A stretch of DNA of 64,000 bases from Hymenobacter norwichensis DSM 15439 (GCF_000420705.1 NZ_ATVL01000008.1:763718-827717), one strand, 5' to 3'. Positions 37,401 to 45,718 are shown, counted from the stretch's first letter. Numbers and translations are program-made. The notes: generated by a model not told the origin, from the sequence alone.

Positions 37401-37518
37401 CGTGCAGCGCGGCCGAAGCATCGGGGGTGGTAGTACCCACGCCTACCTGCGCTTGCACGGGCTGCACCAGGCCATTGAGCACGACCCACACGAAACCAAA
37501 GAGTAGACAATGCTTCAT
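34411..37518 (-). CDS. Giant repeat fibre with C-terminal S74 intramolecular chaperone domain
   Basis: A 1035-residue protein. The start MKHCLLFGF gives a signal peptide ending PVQAQ; mature sequence starts [16 protein letters not shown]. Residues about 166-860 are about 40 tandem repeats of 16-17 residues with core N-[HYT]-F-x-G-Y-x-A-G-x-x-N-T-T-G, expected to form a trimeric beta-solenoid. The C-terminus (from about 900) is a peptidase S74/endosialidase chaperone: SDINLKENI carries the Ser and the Lys five residues later used for self-cleavage, then PMAQDFY and a heptad coiled coil (LKAENQQLRQQL). Such domains assemble trimeric fibres and then release themselves. It heads a minus-strand cluster of secreted proteins. 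Confidence 0.85.
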   Translation of the reverse strand: MKHCLLFGFVWVVLNGLVQPVQAQVGVGTTTPDASAALHVSATNKGVLFPQVNLASLTDAAAVPNPAPSLLVYNTNAALSGGVGFYYNAGTTTAPTWTKLNTSAAPTGAGWSLTGNAATNPAINYVGTTDRQPLVFRTQGIEQARLGVNGAWWLGGAPIGSASYPDNNLLLGYQAGNSLGPTADINNHFVGYQAGLNSTGAFNQFTGFQAGYNSTFGEENYFSGMRAGYATTTGSYNHFVGYQAGLANTTASRNHFEGYRAGQKATGSNNYFSGYDAGLDNTTASNNHFVGYEAGKRNVTGQNNYFSGYQAGANSTGGSNHFVGYRAGFNNAGAGINHFEGYQAGFSNTTGEANHFSGYNSGASNTTGAQNVFVGYRTGDSNTSGRDNVVVGYYAGAAGTTGSRNFFVGFQAGQNATGSNNHFNGYNAGVNTTTGENNYFSGYDAGHSNTTGENNYFEGYRAGYANTTGRYNHFIGYQAGYANTTAFNSHFSGYQAGTSNTTGVENHFEGNNAGRYNTTGNNNFFIGNEAGYQNVTGNTNTFVGNGAGTDNVTGSGNLFVGYLAGWRSTGGGNHFVGHLAGQFTTTGISNHFEGSLAGRNNTTGEKNYFSGYQAGLTNISGDNNLFVGYGAGKASTANNNHFVGYQAGSRITTGTGNQFEGYQAGLNSSGSENLFIGYESGSATATTARNTFVGYQTGKANVTPDNHFVGYQAGLANTSGTRNTFEGSRAGAGNTDGDDNTYLGYQAGDVSYSGNGNTFLGANAGGLTNFGDDNVFVGRQAGQGNRNANESTFVGAHAGGGARFGPRNVALGYFAGNNISTGNSNTLLGANADVDNGSLTGATALGYGARVSRQNAMAFGSTDVTYWSFGRSSTDNLGICLQVGVANNFNGNGAYLSNGGTWTNASDINLKENIEPVEGAQVLGLIRQLPISRWAYKGTRGETHLGPMAQDFYRLFHLGLNNTSISTIDPAGVALAGVQELAKQNDQLKAENQQLRQQLQTIQASQTTLESRLAALEQAQPLAPTAATAPMPQLH
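34955..37023 (-). repeat. About 40 imperfect tandem coding repeats (about 50 bp each)
   Basis: The DNA repeats every 48-51 bp, matching the 16-17-residue protein unit. Copies vary mostly at third positions and at fixed variable sites (x in NxFxGYxAG), so they are old and under protein-level selection rather than recent expansions. A few neighbours (NYFSGYDAG, NHFVGYQAG) are nearly identical. Confidence 0.9.
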
Positions 37519-37878
37519 GACGAATGAGGAGAGGGAAAAAGAGGAACGACGAGCAGACACGAAAATCGACATATAACGCAGTAGCCAATCATCTGTAAAC
37601 CTGCCACTTGACGACATCACAAAGAAAGAACAGCCATCGTCGCACGACATTCACGCAGGTCGCAAAGGCGTATGCGCTGGTCGCAACGCATGGCAAACCC
37701 AAGGTTTTTTTGACCGGAAAAAGGGAACTGTGGGGTCGTGGCTACAGCCCGGGCGCTGAGGCAAGCCTGATGAAAAGCCAAAACTATCGGGCAGCAAACC
37801 GCCAGAAATGAGTATTATTACCTAGTCTCTATATAGCTCAGCAACCGCCCCTTTGCCCCGTTCTTAGCCGCCGTTTTT
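37519..37878. other. Divergent intergenic region between the fibre gene and the LuxR regulator
   Basis: About 360 bp with no convincing gene; a 67-codon frame at 37608-37811 lacks a plausible composition. AT content rises at 37800-37850 (TATATAGCTC), a likely promoter zone for the regulator; no exact TAnnTTTG box was found. Confidence 0.5.
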
Positions 37879-38922
37879 ATGCCTCACTTAGCCTACCAAT
37901 CCATGGCCCGCCTGCTGGAGGCCATCGAAGTGCTGCACACCGACGTAACGCCCGATTCGCTGTTCGACCGGATGTCGGAGGCGGCGGCGCGGGCGGTTAG
38001 CAGTGAAACGGCTTGCTTCGATGGGTTCGACCCGGCTGGCCGCATTGGGCACTTGGGCTCGTACCCACAAGACACCTGGGCCGCCGCCGATTTCCCAGTG
38101 TTGCAAGCGCATTTGTTTCAGCACCCGCTGTTTCAGGAGATTATCGTTCAGCGGCGGCCCGAGGCCATGCGCACCAGCGACTTCTGCCACATGGAGCAGT
38201 ATTTTCGCACCACCCTCTTCAACGACTTCTACCGGCCCTACTCCCTCACCCACCAGCTCATCACGGGCATGGATGTGCCCAACCACGGCTGGATTACCTG
38301 CGCCCTCAACCGCCGCCACCGCGACTTTACCGAGGACGAGCGCACCATCATCAGCTTGCTCCGGCCGCACTTCGTGGCAGCCGTGCGCAATGCCCTCACC
38401 GTGGCGCGGCTACAGCAGCCCACGCCCGCCACCATCGGGGCCAGCGCCACTACGGGGTTGGCTCGCATTAATGCCACCGGCTCCCTGCTTTCCTGCGACC
38501 CTACCGCCGAGCGGTTGCTGCGGGGGCACTTCGGGCTGACTTCCTTTCAGGGCCGCCCGCTTCCCAGCATGTTGCTCTGGTGGCTGCACCAATACCGTAC
38601 CGCGCCCCAAATGCCCCTTGCCGACTTCGTGCACCGCGCCGAGCACACGGAGTTGAGCGTACGCCTTATTCCGACCGGGGCGGGTGAGTTGCTGCTCTTG
38701 TTAGACGAGCGGGCGTTGCCTTCTGCGGCAGCCCTGCAACGCCTCGGCCTCACACCTCGGGAAGCGCAAGTGCTGTTCCATCTCACCCAAGGCCTCCCCG
38801 ACAAAGCCATCAGCCAAGTCTGCGGCATCAGCTTACGCACCACCCAAAACCACCTGCAAAATATCTACTCCAAGCTCAACGTCGATAGCCGCACCGCCGC
38901 CGTCCGCTGGGCGTTGGCGTGA
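37879..38922 (+). CDS. LuxR-family transcriptional regulator
   Basis: A 347-residue protein. The first 190 residues have a GAF/PAS-like sensor shape (AVSSETACFDGFDPAGRIG; DERTIISLLRPHFVAAVRNA), and the C-terminal 65 residues are a LuxR helix-turn-helix: LTPREAQVLFHLTQGLPDKAISQVCGIS, then TTQNHLQNIYSKLNVDSRTAA. No receiver domain or autoinducer-binding signature is evident. It diverges from the S74 fibre cluster and is convergent with the hybrid kinase; control of the fibre cluster is plausible but unproven. Confidence 0.88.
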   Translation: MPHLAYQSMARLLEAIEVLHTDVTPDSLFDRMSEAAARAVSSETACFDGFDPAGRIGHLGSYPQDTWAAADFPVLQAHLFQHPLFQEIIVQRRPEAMRTSDFCHMEQYFRTTLFNDFYRPYSLTHQLITGMDVPNHGWITCALNRRHRDFTEDERTIISLLRPHFVAAVRNALTVARLQQPTPATIGASATTGLARINATGSLLSCDPTAERLLRGHFGLTSFQGRPLPSMLLWWLHQYRTAPQMPLADFVHRAEHTELSVRLIPTGAGELLLLLDERALPSAAALQRLGLTPREAQVLFHLTQGLPDKAISQVCGISLRTTQNHLQNIYSKLNVDSRTAAVRWALA

Positions 38923-38943
38923 GCGAGGCTAGAGGCTAATAAG

Positions 38944-39078
38944 CTAGCTCCCCTCCTTTTTCCAAGGAGGGGTTGGGGGTGGTTATCTAAAAGTAGAAAG
39001 CTAGAGCTAGATACTGTTCTGACGGTTTTACCACCCTGGCTTGCGGCCACCCCTCCTTGAAAAAAGGAGGGGAGCTAG
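38944..39078. repeat. Large inverted repeat between convergent genes
   Basis: The left arm (from 38944, CTAGCTCCCCTCCTTTTT...AAGGAGGGG) is the reverse complement of the right arm ending at 39078, with one or two mismatches over about 30 bp. Each arm is itself a small hairpin (CCCCTCC/GGAGGGG). It lies between two convergent stop codons, where it could end both transcripts. Related to the short repeat at 15798-15831. Confidence 0.75.
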
Positions 39079-39088
39079 ATGCACAGCT

Positions 39089-42000
39089 TTAGCTTCTTAC
39101 CTCACTTGGTGGGTGACCGAAATGCTTGCTGAAGCTGGTACTGAAATGCGTGGGGCTGTTGAAACCTACCAGATAAGCCACTTCCGCCACGTTGCCGACC
39201 TGGCCTTGCAGCAGAGCATGGGCGCGTAGTAGCCGGGTGGTTCGAATAAAGTCGCTGGGCGCTTGGCCGGTGAGGGCTTTCAGCTTGCGGTGCAGTTGCG
39301 CCCGGCTCAGGGCAACTTCTTGACTGAGGGTTTCCACGCTGAATTCACCGTCGTCGAGGTGGCTTTCTACGGCTTGCTCCACGCGGCGCAGGAAGGCCTG
39401 GTCGAGGGACGGCAGCGCTGCCACGGCGGCGGCGTGCTGCTCCAGCGGAGAAAGTAGCAGGGAAGGAACCACGGCCATGCTTTGAGGCGCGGCGGCAGTT
39501 GGCGTGGCCACTGGCGCTACGGCCCCTGACACGGCAAACCGGCTTTGCAGGCGCCGCCGTAGCGCCAGCAGGTTGCGCACTTGCGCCCGCAGTTCCCGCG
39601 GGTTGAACGGCTTGGCGAGGTAGGAGTCGGCGCCGGTTTCAAGACCTTGGAGCTTGTCGTGCGGGTCGGCACGGGCCGTGAGCAGCACCACCGGAATGTG
39701 CGAGGTGGCGGGGTCGGTTTTGAGTTGTTCGCACACTTGATAACCGTCGGGGCCGGGCGGCATCATCACGTCGGAAAGAACAAGGTCGGGCACGGTATCA
39801 CGGGCCAGTTGCACGCCGGCCGTACCGTCGGGGGCTTCCAACAACTGGTACCCATCCTCCGCCAACGATTCGCGAATGAACTGGCGCACATCGGGGTGGT
39901 CCTCAATAATCAGTACTACGTCGGCTTCCGCAGCTCCGTCTGTATCCTTCACCGCGGCCACGCTGTCCGCTACCTCAAAGTCTGCCATTTCCAGTGTAGC
40001 AGCTGCGAGTAGCTGGGGGTGAACTTCGGCGGGTGGTGCGGGCGTGACTTCTGGCGCAGCTGGGGCCTGATAGCGGGGCAGTTGCACCGTGAATACTGCC
40101 CCCTGGCCTACTTCACTCGCTACAGCCACGGTGCCGCCGTGCAGCTCGGTCAGCTCTTTCACCAGCGCCAAACCTAGGCCGGTACCCGTGCGGGGCATCG
40201 TGGCGTCGGAGCTGGCGGCCTGGTAAAACCGGTCGAAAAGTCGGGCCTGATGCTCAGGCGCAATACCGGTACCCGTGTCGCTGACCACAAAGCTGACGGC
40301 TCCCAAAGGAGCGGCGGGGCTGGCAGCGTCTTCCCGGACTTCCAGGGTCACCTCGCCCCCGGTAGGCGTGAAACGCAGGGCATTGGCCAGCAGGTTGGAA
40401 AGAACATCTTCCAGCTTTTCGGGGTCGAAGACAAGCGGCACGGGCCTGCCAGGCGTGCGCAGCTGCAACGCCACGCCCTGAGAGTGGGCCATAGAAGTGA
40501 ACGAGCCCAGCAGCCGGGTACCGAATGTAGCCGCATCGGCGGGCACCAGGTTGAGCTGCAAGGCGCCAGCTTCGAGCTTGCTCAAGTCCAGCAGCTGATT
40601 GATGAGGCGCAGCAGCTTGCGGGCATGCCGCACCACCAAGCTGCTTTGCTTGCGCACCAGGGCCGGGTCGGTGGGCGGGTTGTCGGCGAGCTGCTCGGCG
40701 GGGCCCAAAATGAGGGTAAGCGGCGTCCGGAACTCGTGGCTGATGTTGGCAAAAAAGTCGGACTTCATCCGGTCCAGCACCTGCAAATGCTCTAGCGCTT
40801 GCCTCTCCAACTGCCGGTTGGCCCGCTCCCGCTCCCGCTGCTGCGTCACGCGCCGCACCCCGTAAAGCACCGCCCCAAACATGCCTGTGTACAGCAAATA
40901 TGCCCACCACGTGCGCCACCACGGCGGCCGAATGGTGAAGGCAAACGTGGCGGGCCGTGGGTTCCAAACCCCGTCGTTGTTGGCAGCTTGCACCTCGAAG
41001 GTGTAGTCGCCGGGGGGTAGGTTGGTGTAAGTGGCCGAGGTAGCGGCCAGCGGCCCCGTCCAGCGCCGGTCAAAGCCCGCGAGGCGGTAGCGGTACTGTA
41101 CCTTGGCCAGGTTGGTGAGGCTCACGCCCACGTAATCGAAGGTGAGGTGGTTGAGGCTGTGGGGCAGCATCACGCCCGCTGGCACCACCGTATCCTGCAT
41201 GAAAATGCGCAGCCCGCGTAGACGCGTGGCGGGGGGCACCCGGTTGGGCCGCGCCTGCGTAGGGTCGTAGCGCATCACCCCGTTCACGGTGCCTATCCAC
41301 AAGCGCCCACCTGGTTCCAGCACCACCGCGTTTTGGTTGGTTTCCTGCCCCAGAAAACCTTCGGCCGGCCCGTAGCTCACGGTGCGGCCCGTAGCCGGAG
41401 TGAACCGGTCGAGGCCGAGGTTGGTACCCACCCACACGTGGCCCGTGGCATCGGCCTGGGCGAAATATGGATTGTTGGAGTGCAAACCGGCTTCGGGGCC
41501 GAAGCCGCGGGTGGTGTTGCCATCGAAACACAGTAGCCCTTCCCCAATGCTCCCCAGCCAAAGCCGCCCCTGCTGGCCTTCGGAAATAGACCCGACACTT
41601 AGCCGCCCCGGCCTACCATCCACGCGCTGAAATCGGTCGGGCTGCTGGTTGGTGGCGGCCAGCGTTACGCGCACCAGGCCCCGATCGTCGGTACCCAGCC
41701 AGAGCGTGCCGGTCCGGTCGCGGAACACTTTCCACAGGGCTGCGGTGCCTAATTCGGAAGCGGCATCATAAGTTCGGACCACTTCGGTACCCGACGCACC
41801 TAGCACACTGACACCGGCCCGGCGAGTGGCCGCCCAAATACGCCCGCGCGGGTCTTCGGCAAAGCTGAGAATGTGCTGCCGGGCCAGCCCCCGCAGGTTG
41901 CTTAGCTCGCGCCAGCGTTGCGTGGCCGGCTCCCACACCGCGCCGCCCGCGCGGCAACCCAGCCACACCCGGCCACGCGAGTCCTCGAACAAGGCCTGCA

Positions 42001-43201
42001 CGAAATTGGCGTCGCTGCCGCCCGGCCGCCGGTGCCCCGGCCGGAAACGTTGGCCGTCTGGGGCGGCAGGTTGCAGGATTTGTAAGCCGCCGCGCGTGCC
42101 CACCCAATACTCGCCGCCGGGGCGGGGCAAGATGCTGCGCACGTCGGGGTCGGGCAAACCATCGGCGGCCCCAAACAGCGCAAACCGCTCGTCGGGAATG
42201 TGTTGCAGGATTCCGTCGTCGAGCACCAGCCATACGCTGCCTTCCCGGTCTTCTAGCATATCGGCTGTTAGCTGGTCTCGGCGTTGCAGCAATGGGCCGC
42301 GGAAACAGCGGGGCTGGCCGTTTTCCAGCTCGCCAATACCGGTTGGGGTTAGTAACCACACGCGCCCCAGCCGGTCTTGCAGCACGCGCAGCACTCGGTT
42401 GTCGCAGAGGCCTTCGGCGGTGCTAAGGCGTTGCACGCGCCAGGGGGCACCAGGCGGCCGAGTAAGGTGGAACAGTCCGTTGTTGGTGGCGCACCACACG
42501 TTGTTGTCTGTCACCCGAAATACAGAATTTACGGGTTGGCGGGTCACTTCGGCCGGCAGTTTCTCGGCGGGCAGTACTTGCCCGGTTGCCGCATCGAGCA
42601 CGCTCAGGCCACGCGTAGTGGCCACCCACAGCTGGCCGGTTGAAGCCAATAAACAGAGCTGATTCACTGAATCGGAGGGCAGGCCCTCCCGGCGGGTGCG
42701 GTGCAGCAGTTGGCGGTTCAAGCGCGAATCAAGAGCATACAGACCATCACCGGCGGTAGCCACCCACAGCAGCGGCTGCGCGGCAGTTCCAACAGTCAAC
42801 AGTTGCCGCACCGTACCGCGGGCTCGCCAGCCCTGAGGGCCGACAGCGCGCACCCGGCCGGCCGCATTCACCGCCGACACCGCCCCATAGTAATGCCCCA
42901 GCCATACGCCGCCAGCCGGACCAGCCGCCAGCGCCGTTACGTGGTTGTCGGGCAGGCCGCTGCGGGTGTCCAGTGTTTGGAATCGGTGCCCGTCAAACCA
43001 GCTGGCCCCGCCTTGTGTACCCGCCCATAGCTGCCCTTGGCTGTCTTGGGTTAGCGCATACACGGTGCTTTGCGGCAGCCCATCGGCCAAGGTGTATACC
43101 CGCGAAGCCAAGGACTGCGCCGTTGCCGGACGCGCGCCGGTGCCCAGCCCCCAGAAGGCCAGTAGCAGGCAGCAGTACAGAGCAACAGCACGGTGGAACA
43201 T
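39089..43201 (-). CDS. Hybrid two-component sensor kinase/response regulator (HTCS)
   Basis: A 1370-residue one-protein signalling system. Signal peptide ending PATAQ; periplasmic two-component-regulator beta-propeller repeats (about 30-680, e.g. GLPQSTVYALTQDSQGQLWAGT) and a Y_Y_Y domain (about 700-770: LAGFDRRWTGPL, LPPGDYTFEVQAAN); one TM helix (about 780); HisKA with phospho-acceptor His822 (ISHEFRTP); HATPase with N-box NLLANALRF and DTGTGIAPE; receiver with Asp1144 (SDVMM) and Lys in AKPFN; C-terminal AraC HTH (LSQEVALSRAQLHRKLK). Such proteins usually control polysaccharide-use loci. None lies in the window, so its target and ligand are unknown. Confidence 0.95.
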   Translation of the reverse strand: MFHRAVALYCCLLLAFWGLGTGARPATAQSLASRVYTLADGLPQSTVYALTQDSQGQLWAGTQGGASWFDGHRFQTLDTRSGLPDNHVTALAAGPAGGVWLGHYYGAVSAVNAAGRVRAVGPQGWRARGTVRQLLTVGTAAQPLLWVATAGDGLYALDSRLNRQLLHRTRREGLPSDSVNQLCLLASTGQLWVATTRGLSVLDAATGQVLPAEKLPAEVTRQPVNSVFRVTDNNVWCATNNGLFHLTRPPGAPWRVQRLSTAEGLCDNRVLRVLQDRLGRVWLLTPTGIGELENGQPRCFRGPLLQRRDQLTADMLEDREGSVWLVLDDGILQHIPDERFALFGAADGLPDPDVRSILPRPGGEYWVGTRGGLQILQPAAPDGQRFRPGHRRPGGSDANFVQALFEDSRGRVWLGCRAGGAVWEPATQRWRELSNLRGLARQHILSFAEDPRGRIWAATRRAGVSVLGASGTEVVRTYDAASELGTAALWKVFRDRTGTLWLGTDDRGLVRVTLAATNQQPDRFQRVDGRPGRLSVGSISEGQQGRLWLGSIGEGLLCFDGNTTRGFGPEAGLHSNNPYFAQADATGHVWVGTNLGLDRFTPATGRTVSYGPAEGFLGQETNQNAVVLEPGGRLWIGTVNGVMRYDPTQARPNRVPPATRLRGLRIFMQDTVVPAGVMLPHSLNHLTFDYVGVSLTNLAKVQYRYRLAGFDRRWTGPLAATSATYTNLPPGDYTFEVQAANNDGVWNPRPATFAFTIRPPWWRTWWAYLLYTGMFGAVLYGVRRVTQQRERERANRQLERQALEHLQVLDRMKSDFFANISHEFRTPLTLILGPAEQLADNPPTDPALVRKQSSLVVRHARKLLRLINQLLDLSKLEAGALQLNLVPADAATFGTRLLGSFTSMAHSQGVALQLRTPGRPVPLVFDPEKLEDVLSNLLANALRFTPTGGEVTLEVREDAASPAAPLGAVSFVVSDTGTGIAPEHQARLFDRFYQAASSDATMPRTGTGLGLALVKELTELHGGTVAVASEVGQGAVFTVQLPRYQAPAAPEVTPAPPAEVHPQLLAAATLEMADFEVADSVAAVKDTDGAAEADVVLIIEDHPDVRQFIRESLAEDGYQLLEAPDGTAGVQLARDTVPDLVLSDVMMPPGPDGYQVCEQLKTDPATSHIPVVLLTARADPHDKLQGLETGADSYLAKPFNPRELRAQVRNLLALRRRLQSRFAVSGAVAPVATPTAAAPQSMAVVPSLLLSPLEQHAAAVAALPSLDQAFLRRVEQAVESHLDDGEFSVETLSQEVALSRAQLHRKLKALTGQAPSDFIRTTRLLRAHALLQGQVGNVAEVAYLVGFNSPTHFSTSFSKHFGHPPSEVRS

Positions 43202-43525
43202 TAGGGCGCGAATCGAAAAAAGCAGCCGGCATCAGCCCAACCACTCACTACTGTTAAACACTGAAGACAAGACTACTACAAGAACTAACTGCTAAATATA
43301 TAGGCTACATTATCGTAACCGAAGTGCGCCATATCATTGAATCAGTACTGGTAAGCGGCGGGCTTTCTAGTGGTTCTAGGTTTTGTACAGCCCCGGCCGG
43401 TCGCAAAGCTACCAGGGTGCCAGTGGCCTTGCATGAGTGAAATTACTCAGAGCTGATGGCACTCAGCCGGATGCCAAAAGCCTTCCAAACCCCGGCTTTT
43501 CGGGATATCTTTGTAGCTAGTAGCT
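43202..43525. other. Divergent regulatory region between HTCS and dnaX
   Basis: About 324 bp without a gene. Contains the dnaX -7 box at 43506-43513 and a segment GGTTTTGTACAG at 43378-43389 like that in the aldo/keto reductase upstream blocks. No minus-strand TAnnTTTG box was found. Confidence 0.5.
43506..43513 (+). promoter_or_regulatory. -7 promoter box of dnaX
   Basis: TATCTTTG, an exact TAnnTTTG match, 12 bp before the ATG at 43526. The predicted transcript would have a 5' UTR of only a few nucleotides. Confidence 0.65.
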
Positions 43526-45718
43526 ATGGAGAATTTCGTCGTTTCAGCCCGCAAATACCGTCCCGCCACGTTTCGCAGCGTGGTCGGCCAACAGCATGTC
43601 ACCACCACCCTGCAAAACGCCATTGCCAGCCAACATCTGGCGCAGGCGTTCTTGTTTTGTGGTCCGCGGGGAGTGGGCAAAACCACCTGCGCCCGGATTC
43701 TGGCCAAAACCATCAACTGCGAATTCGTAGAGGAGCACGTGCGCAAAAGCCGGCCGGTTTCCGAGCTGATTGAAACCCAGCCCGACATCGTGCCGGATGC
43801 GCTGCTCACAACTCAGGACCCCGACAATACGCCATTCGAGCTGGAAGCCTGCGGCAAATGTTCGTCGTGCCGGGCGTTTCAGGAAAACGCCTCGTTCAAC
43901 GTGCACGAACTGGACGCCGCTTCCAACAACTCGGTGGAAGACATCCGCAGCTTGGTGGAGCAGGTGCGTTACGCGCCGCAGCAAGGCCGCTTCAAGGTGT
44001 ATATCATCGACGAAGTGCACATGCTCTCGAATGCGGCCTTTAACGCCTTTCTGAAGACGCTGGAAGAGCCGCCGGGCTACGCCATATTCATATTGGCTAC
44101 CACCGAGCGGCACAAGATTATACCCACCATTCTGTCGCGCTGCCAGATTTTCGATTTCAACCGGATTCGGGTAGACGATATCCGAGGGCACTTGCGCCAT
44201 GTAGCCACCCAGGAAAACATCAAGGCCGAAGACGACGCCCTGCACCTGCTGGCCCAAAAGGCCGACGGCGGCCTGCGCGACGCCCTGAGCATGTTCGACC
44301 AGATGGTGACCTTCTCGGGCCATGACCTCACCTACAAGGACGTGGTGCAGAACCTGCACATTCTGGATTACGAGTACTATTTCCGGTTGGTAGACGGCCT
44401 GCTGACCGAGAATCTGTCGGCCACGCTGCTCTTGCTGGAGGAGATTATGCAGAACGGTTTCGATTTGCACAACTTCGTGGTGGGCGCGGCCGAGCATTTG
44501 CGCGGCCTGCTGGTGTGCAAAGACCCCGTGACGGTGCAGTTGCTGGAAGTATCCGACAACATCCGGAGCCGCTACGTGCAGCAGGCGCAGGATGCATCGT
44601 TGTCGTTTCTGCTGTCGGCCCTGAACCTGGTGAGCCTCTGCGACCGGGAATTCAAGCAGGCCAAAAACCAGCGCCTACACGTCGAGCTGACGCTCATGAA
44701 ACTGGCCTACCTCAACGGCGCCGTGCAGTTTGCCCGCGACCTGAGCGCCGGCCCCGCCGCCAGCGGCAGCGCTTCGCCTAGCAACGGCGAGGCGAAAAAA
44801 AAAAGTAGCGTAGCGCCGCCTGCCGCATCAGCGCCGGCCCCGCCCCCGCCGACCACCAACGGCCAGCTCGTTGCTGACGGGACTGCCGAAGCCCCTGCCG
44901 CCTACGGCGCTCTAAATGGCGCGGCACCACCGGTTGCAGCTCAAAAAGCTAACAACGAGCAACAAGCAACAAGCAACGAACCGCTAGCCCACGCCCCCGC
45001 CGACCCCGAGCCGATTGTGCCGGTAGAAAGCGGCGTGGAAGAGCTGCACGACACGCCCAGCATTGAGGACGAGGCCGCCACGGAGGTGCCCACCACCAGC
45101 AAGCTGCGCGACACGGTACCGCACGTTGAGATTGGCAAACCCAGCATAGCCGGCCACGAGCCGGGCCAGACGCCCGTAACGGCGGCCCCGCTCCCGCCCC
45201 GCCCGGGTATGCCGCTCATGGGCAAGCCATTGGGCCTTACCAGCAAGCTGCCCGGCCTAGGTAGCCTCAAAGACATGCAGGCCCAGATGGCCGAGCAAGC
45301 CGCCGCCAGCAAAGTGGTTGCTGACACCGAGCCCAGCGGCCCCGTTACCGGCCTGCCGCCCATCGACGATGCCTTGTTGCAACGCGTGTGGAAAGAGCTG
45401 ACTGAGGAACGCAAAGCGCACAGCATGAGTGAATTTGGTGTTCTGAACCGTCCCATAGCGGCCGACGCGCACCATATGATTCAGCTGCGCGTAGACAACC
45501 CCGTGCAGGAAGACCAGTTCAACGAATTCCGGGCGGGCTTCCTAGGAGAATTGCGCCGCCGCACCGGCTACCCGCGCCTCAACGTGCAGGCCGAGGTAGT
45601 GGAGCAACAAGACACCGGCCGCAAGCTCTACACCGCCACCGACAAGCTGGAATACCTGATGGAGAAATTCCCGATGCTGGCCGAAATGAAGCAGCGCTTG
45701 GGCCTGGATGCCGACTAA
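43526..45718 (+). CDS. dnaX: DNA polymerase III subunits gamma/tau
   Basis: A 730-residue clamp-loader ATPase. Walker A is GPRGVGKTT (from about residue 46); four zinc-binding Cys are at 65, 109, 112 and 115, with about 35 extra residues between the first and second compared with E. coli. Walker B is YIIDEVHML, sensor 1 ATTERHKI, and the SRC arginine-finger motif is LSRCQIF. Residues about 375-600 are a Pro/Ala-rich linker and about 610-730 a short C-terminal tau domain. A ten-A run at 44795-44804 could yield a 427-residue gamma form (E. coli gamma: 431). Confidence 0.96.
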   Translation: MENFVVSARKYRPATFRSVVGQQHVTTTLQNAIASQHLAQAFLFCGPRGVGKTTCARILAKTINCEFVEEHVRKSRPVSELIETQPDIVPDALLTTQDPDNTPFELEACGKCSSCRAFQENASFNVHELDAASNNSVEDIRSLVEQVRYAPQQGRFKVYIIDEVHMLSNAAFNAFLKTLEEPPGYAIFILATTERHKIIPTILSRCQIFDFNRIRVDDIRGHLRHVATQENIKAEDDALHLLAQKADGGLRDALSMFDQMVTFSGHDLTYKDVVQNLHILDYEYYFRLVDGLLTENLSATLLLLEEIMQNGFDLHNFVVGAAEHLRGLLVCKDPVTVQLLEVSDNIRSRYVQQAQDASLSFLLSALNLVSLCDREFKQAKNQRLHVELTLMKLAYLNGAVQFARDLSAGPAASGSASPSNGEAKKKSSVAPPAASAPAPPPPTTNGQLVADGTAEAPAAYGALNGAAPPVAAQKANNEQQATSNEPLAHAPADPEPIVPVESGVEELHDTPSIEDEAATEVPTTSKLRDTVPHVEIGKPSIAGHEPGQTPVTAAPLPPRPGMPLMGKPLGLTSKLPGLGSLKDMQAQMAEQAAASKVVADTEPSGPVTGLPPIDDALLQRVWKELTEERKAHSMSEFGVLNRPIAADAHHMIQLRVDNPVQEDQFNEFRAGFLGELRRRTGYPRLNVQAEVVEQQDTGRKLYTATDKLEYLMEKFPMLAEMKQRLGLDAD
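44795..44813 (+). other. Poly-A slippage site in dnaX
   Basis: Ten consecutive A follow GGCGAGGCG. In frame the run reads Lys-Lys-Lys then Ser-Ser. One extra A, or a -1 frameshift, gives AAG TAG (stop at 44806-44808) after residue 427; one A fewer gives GTA GCG TAG (stop at 44811-44813). Both other frames thus end within three codons of the run, as in dnaX genes that make gamma by slippage. Confidence 0.6.

Noticed and set aside
34411..37518. Prophage remnant suggested by the tail-spike-like S74 domain
   Set aside because: The protein has a signal peptide, and there are no capsid, terminase, integrase or lysis genes around it.
37608..37811. 67-codon plus-strand frame upstream of the LuxR gene
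   Set aside because: Composition is Lys/Arg/Thr-rich and unlike local genes; it lies in the promoter region of two divergent genes.
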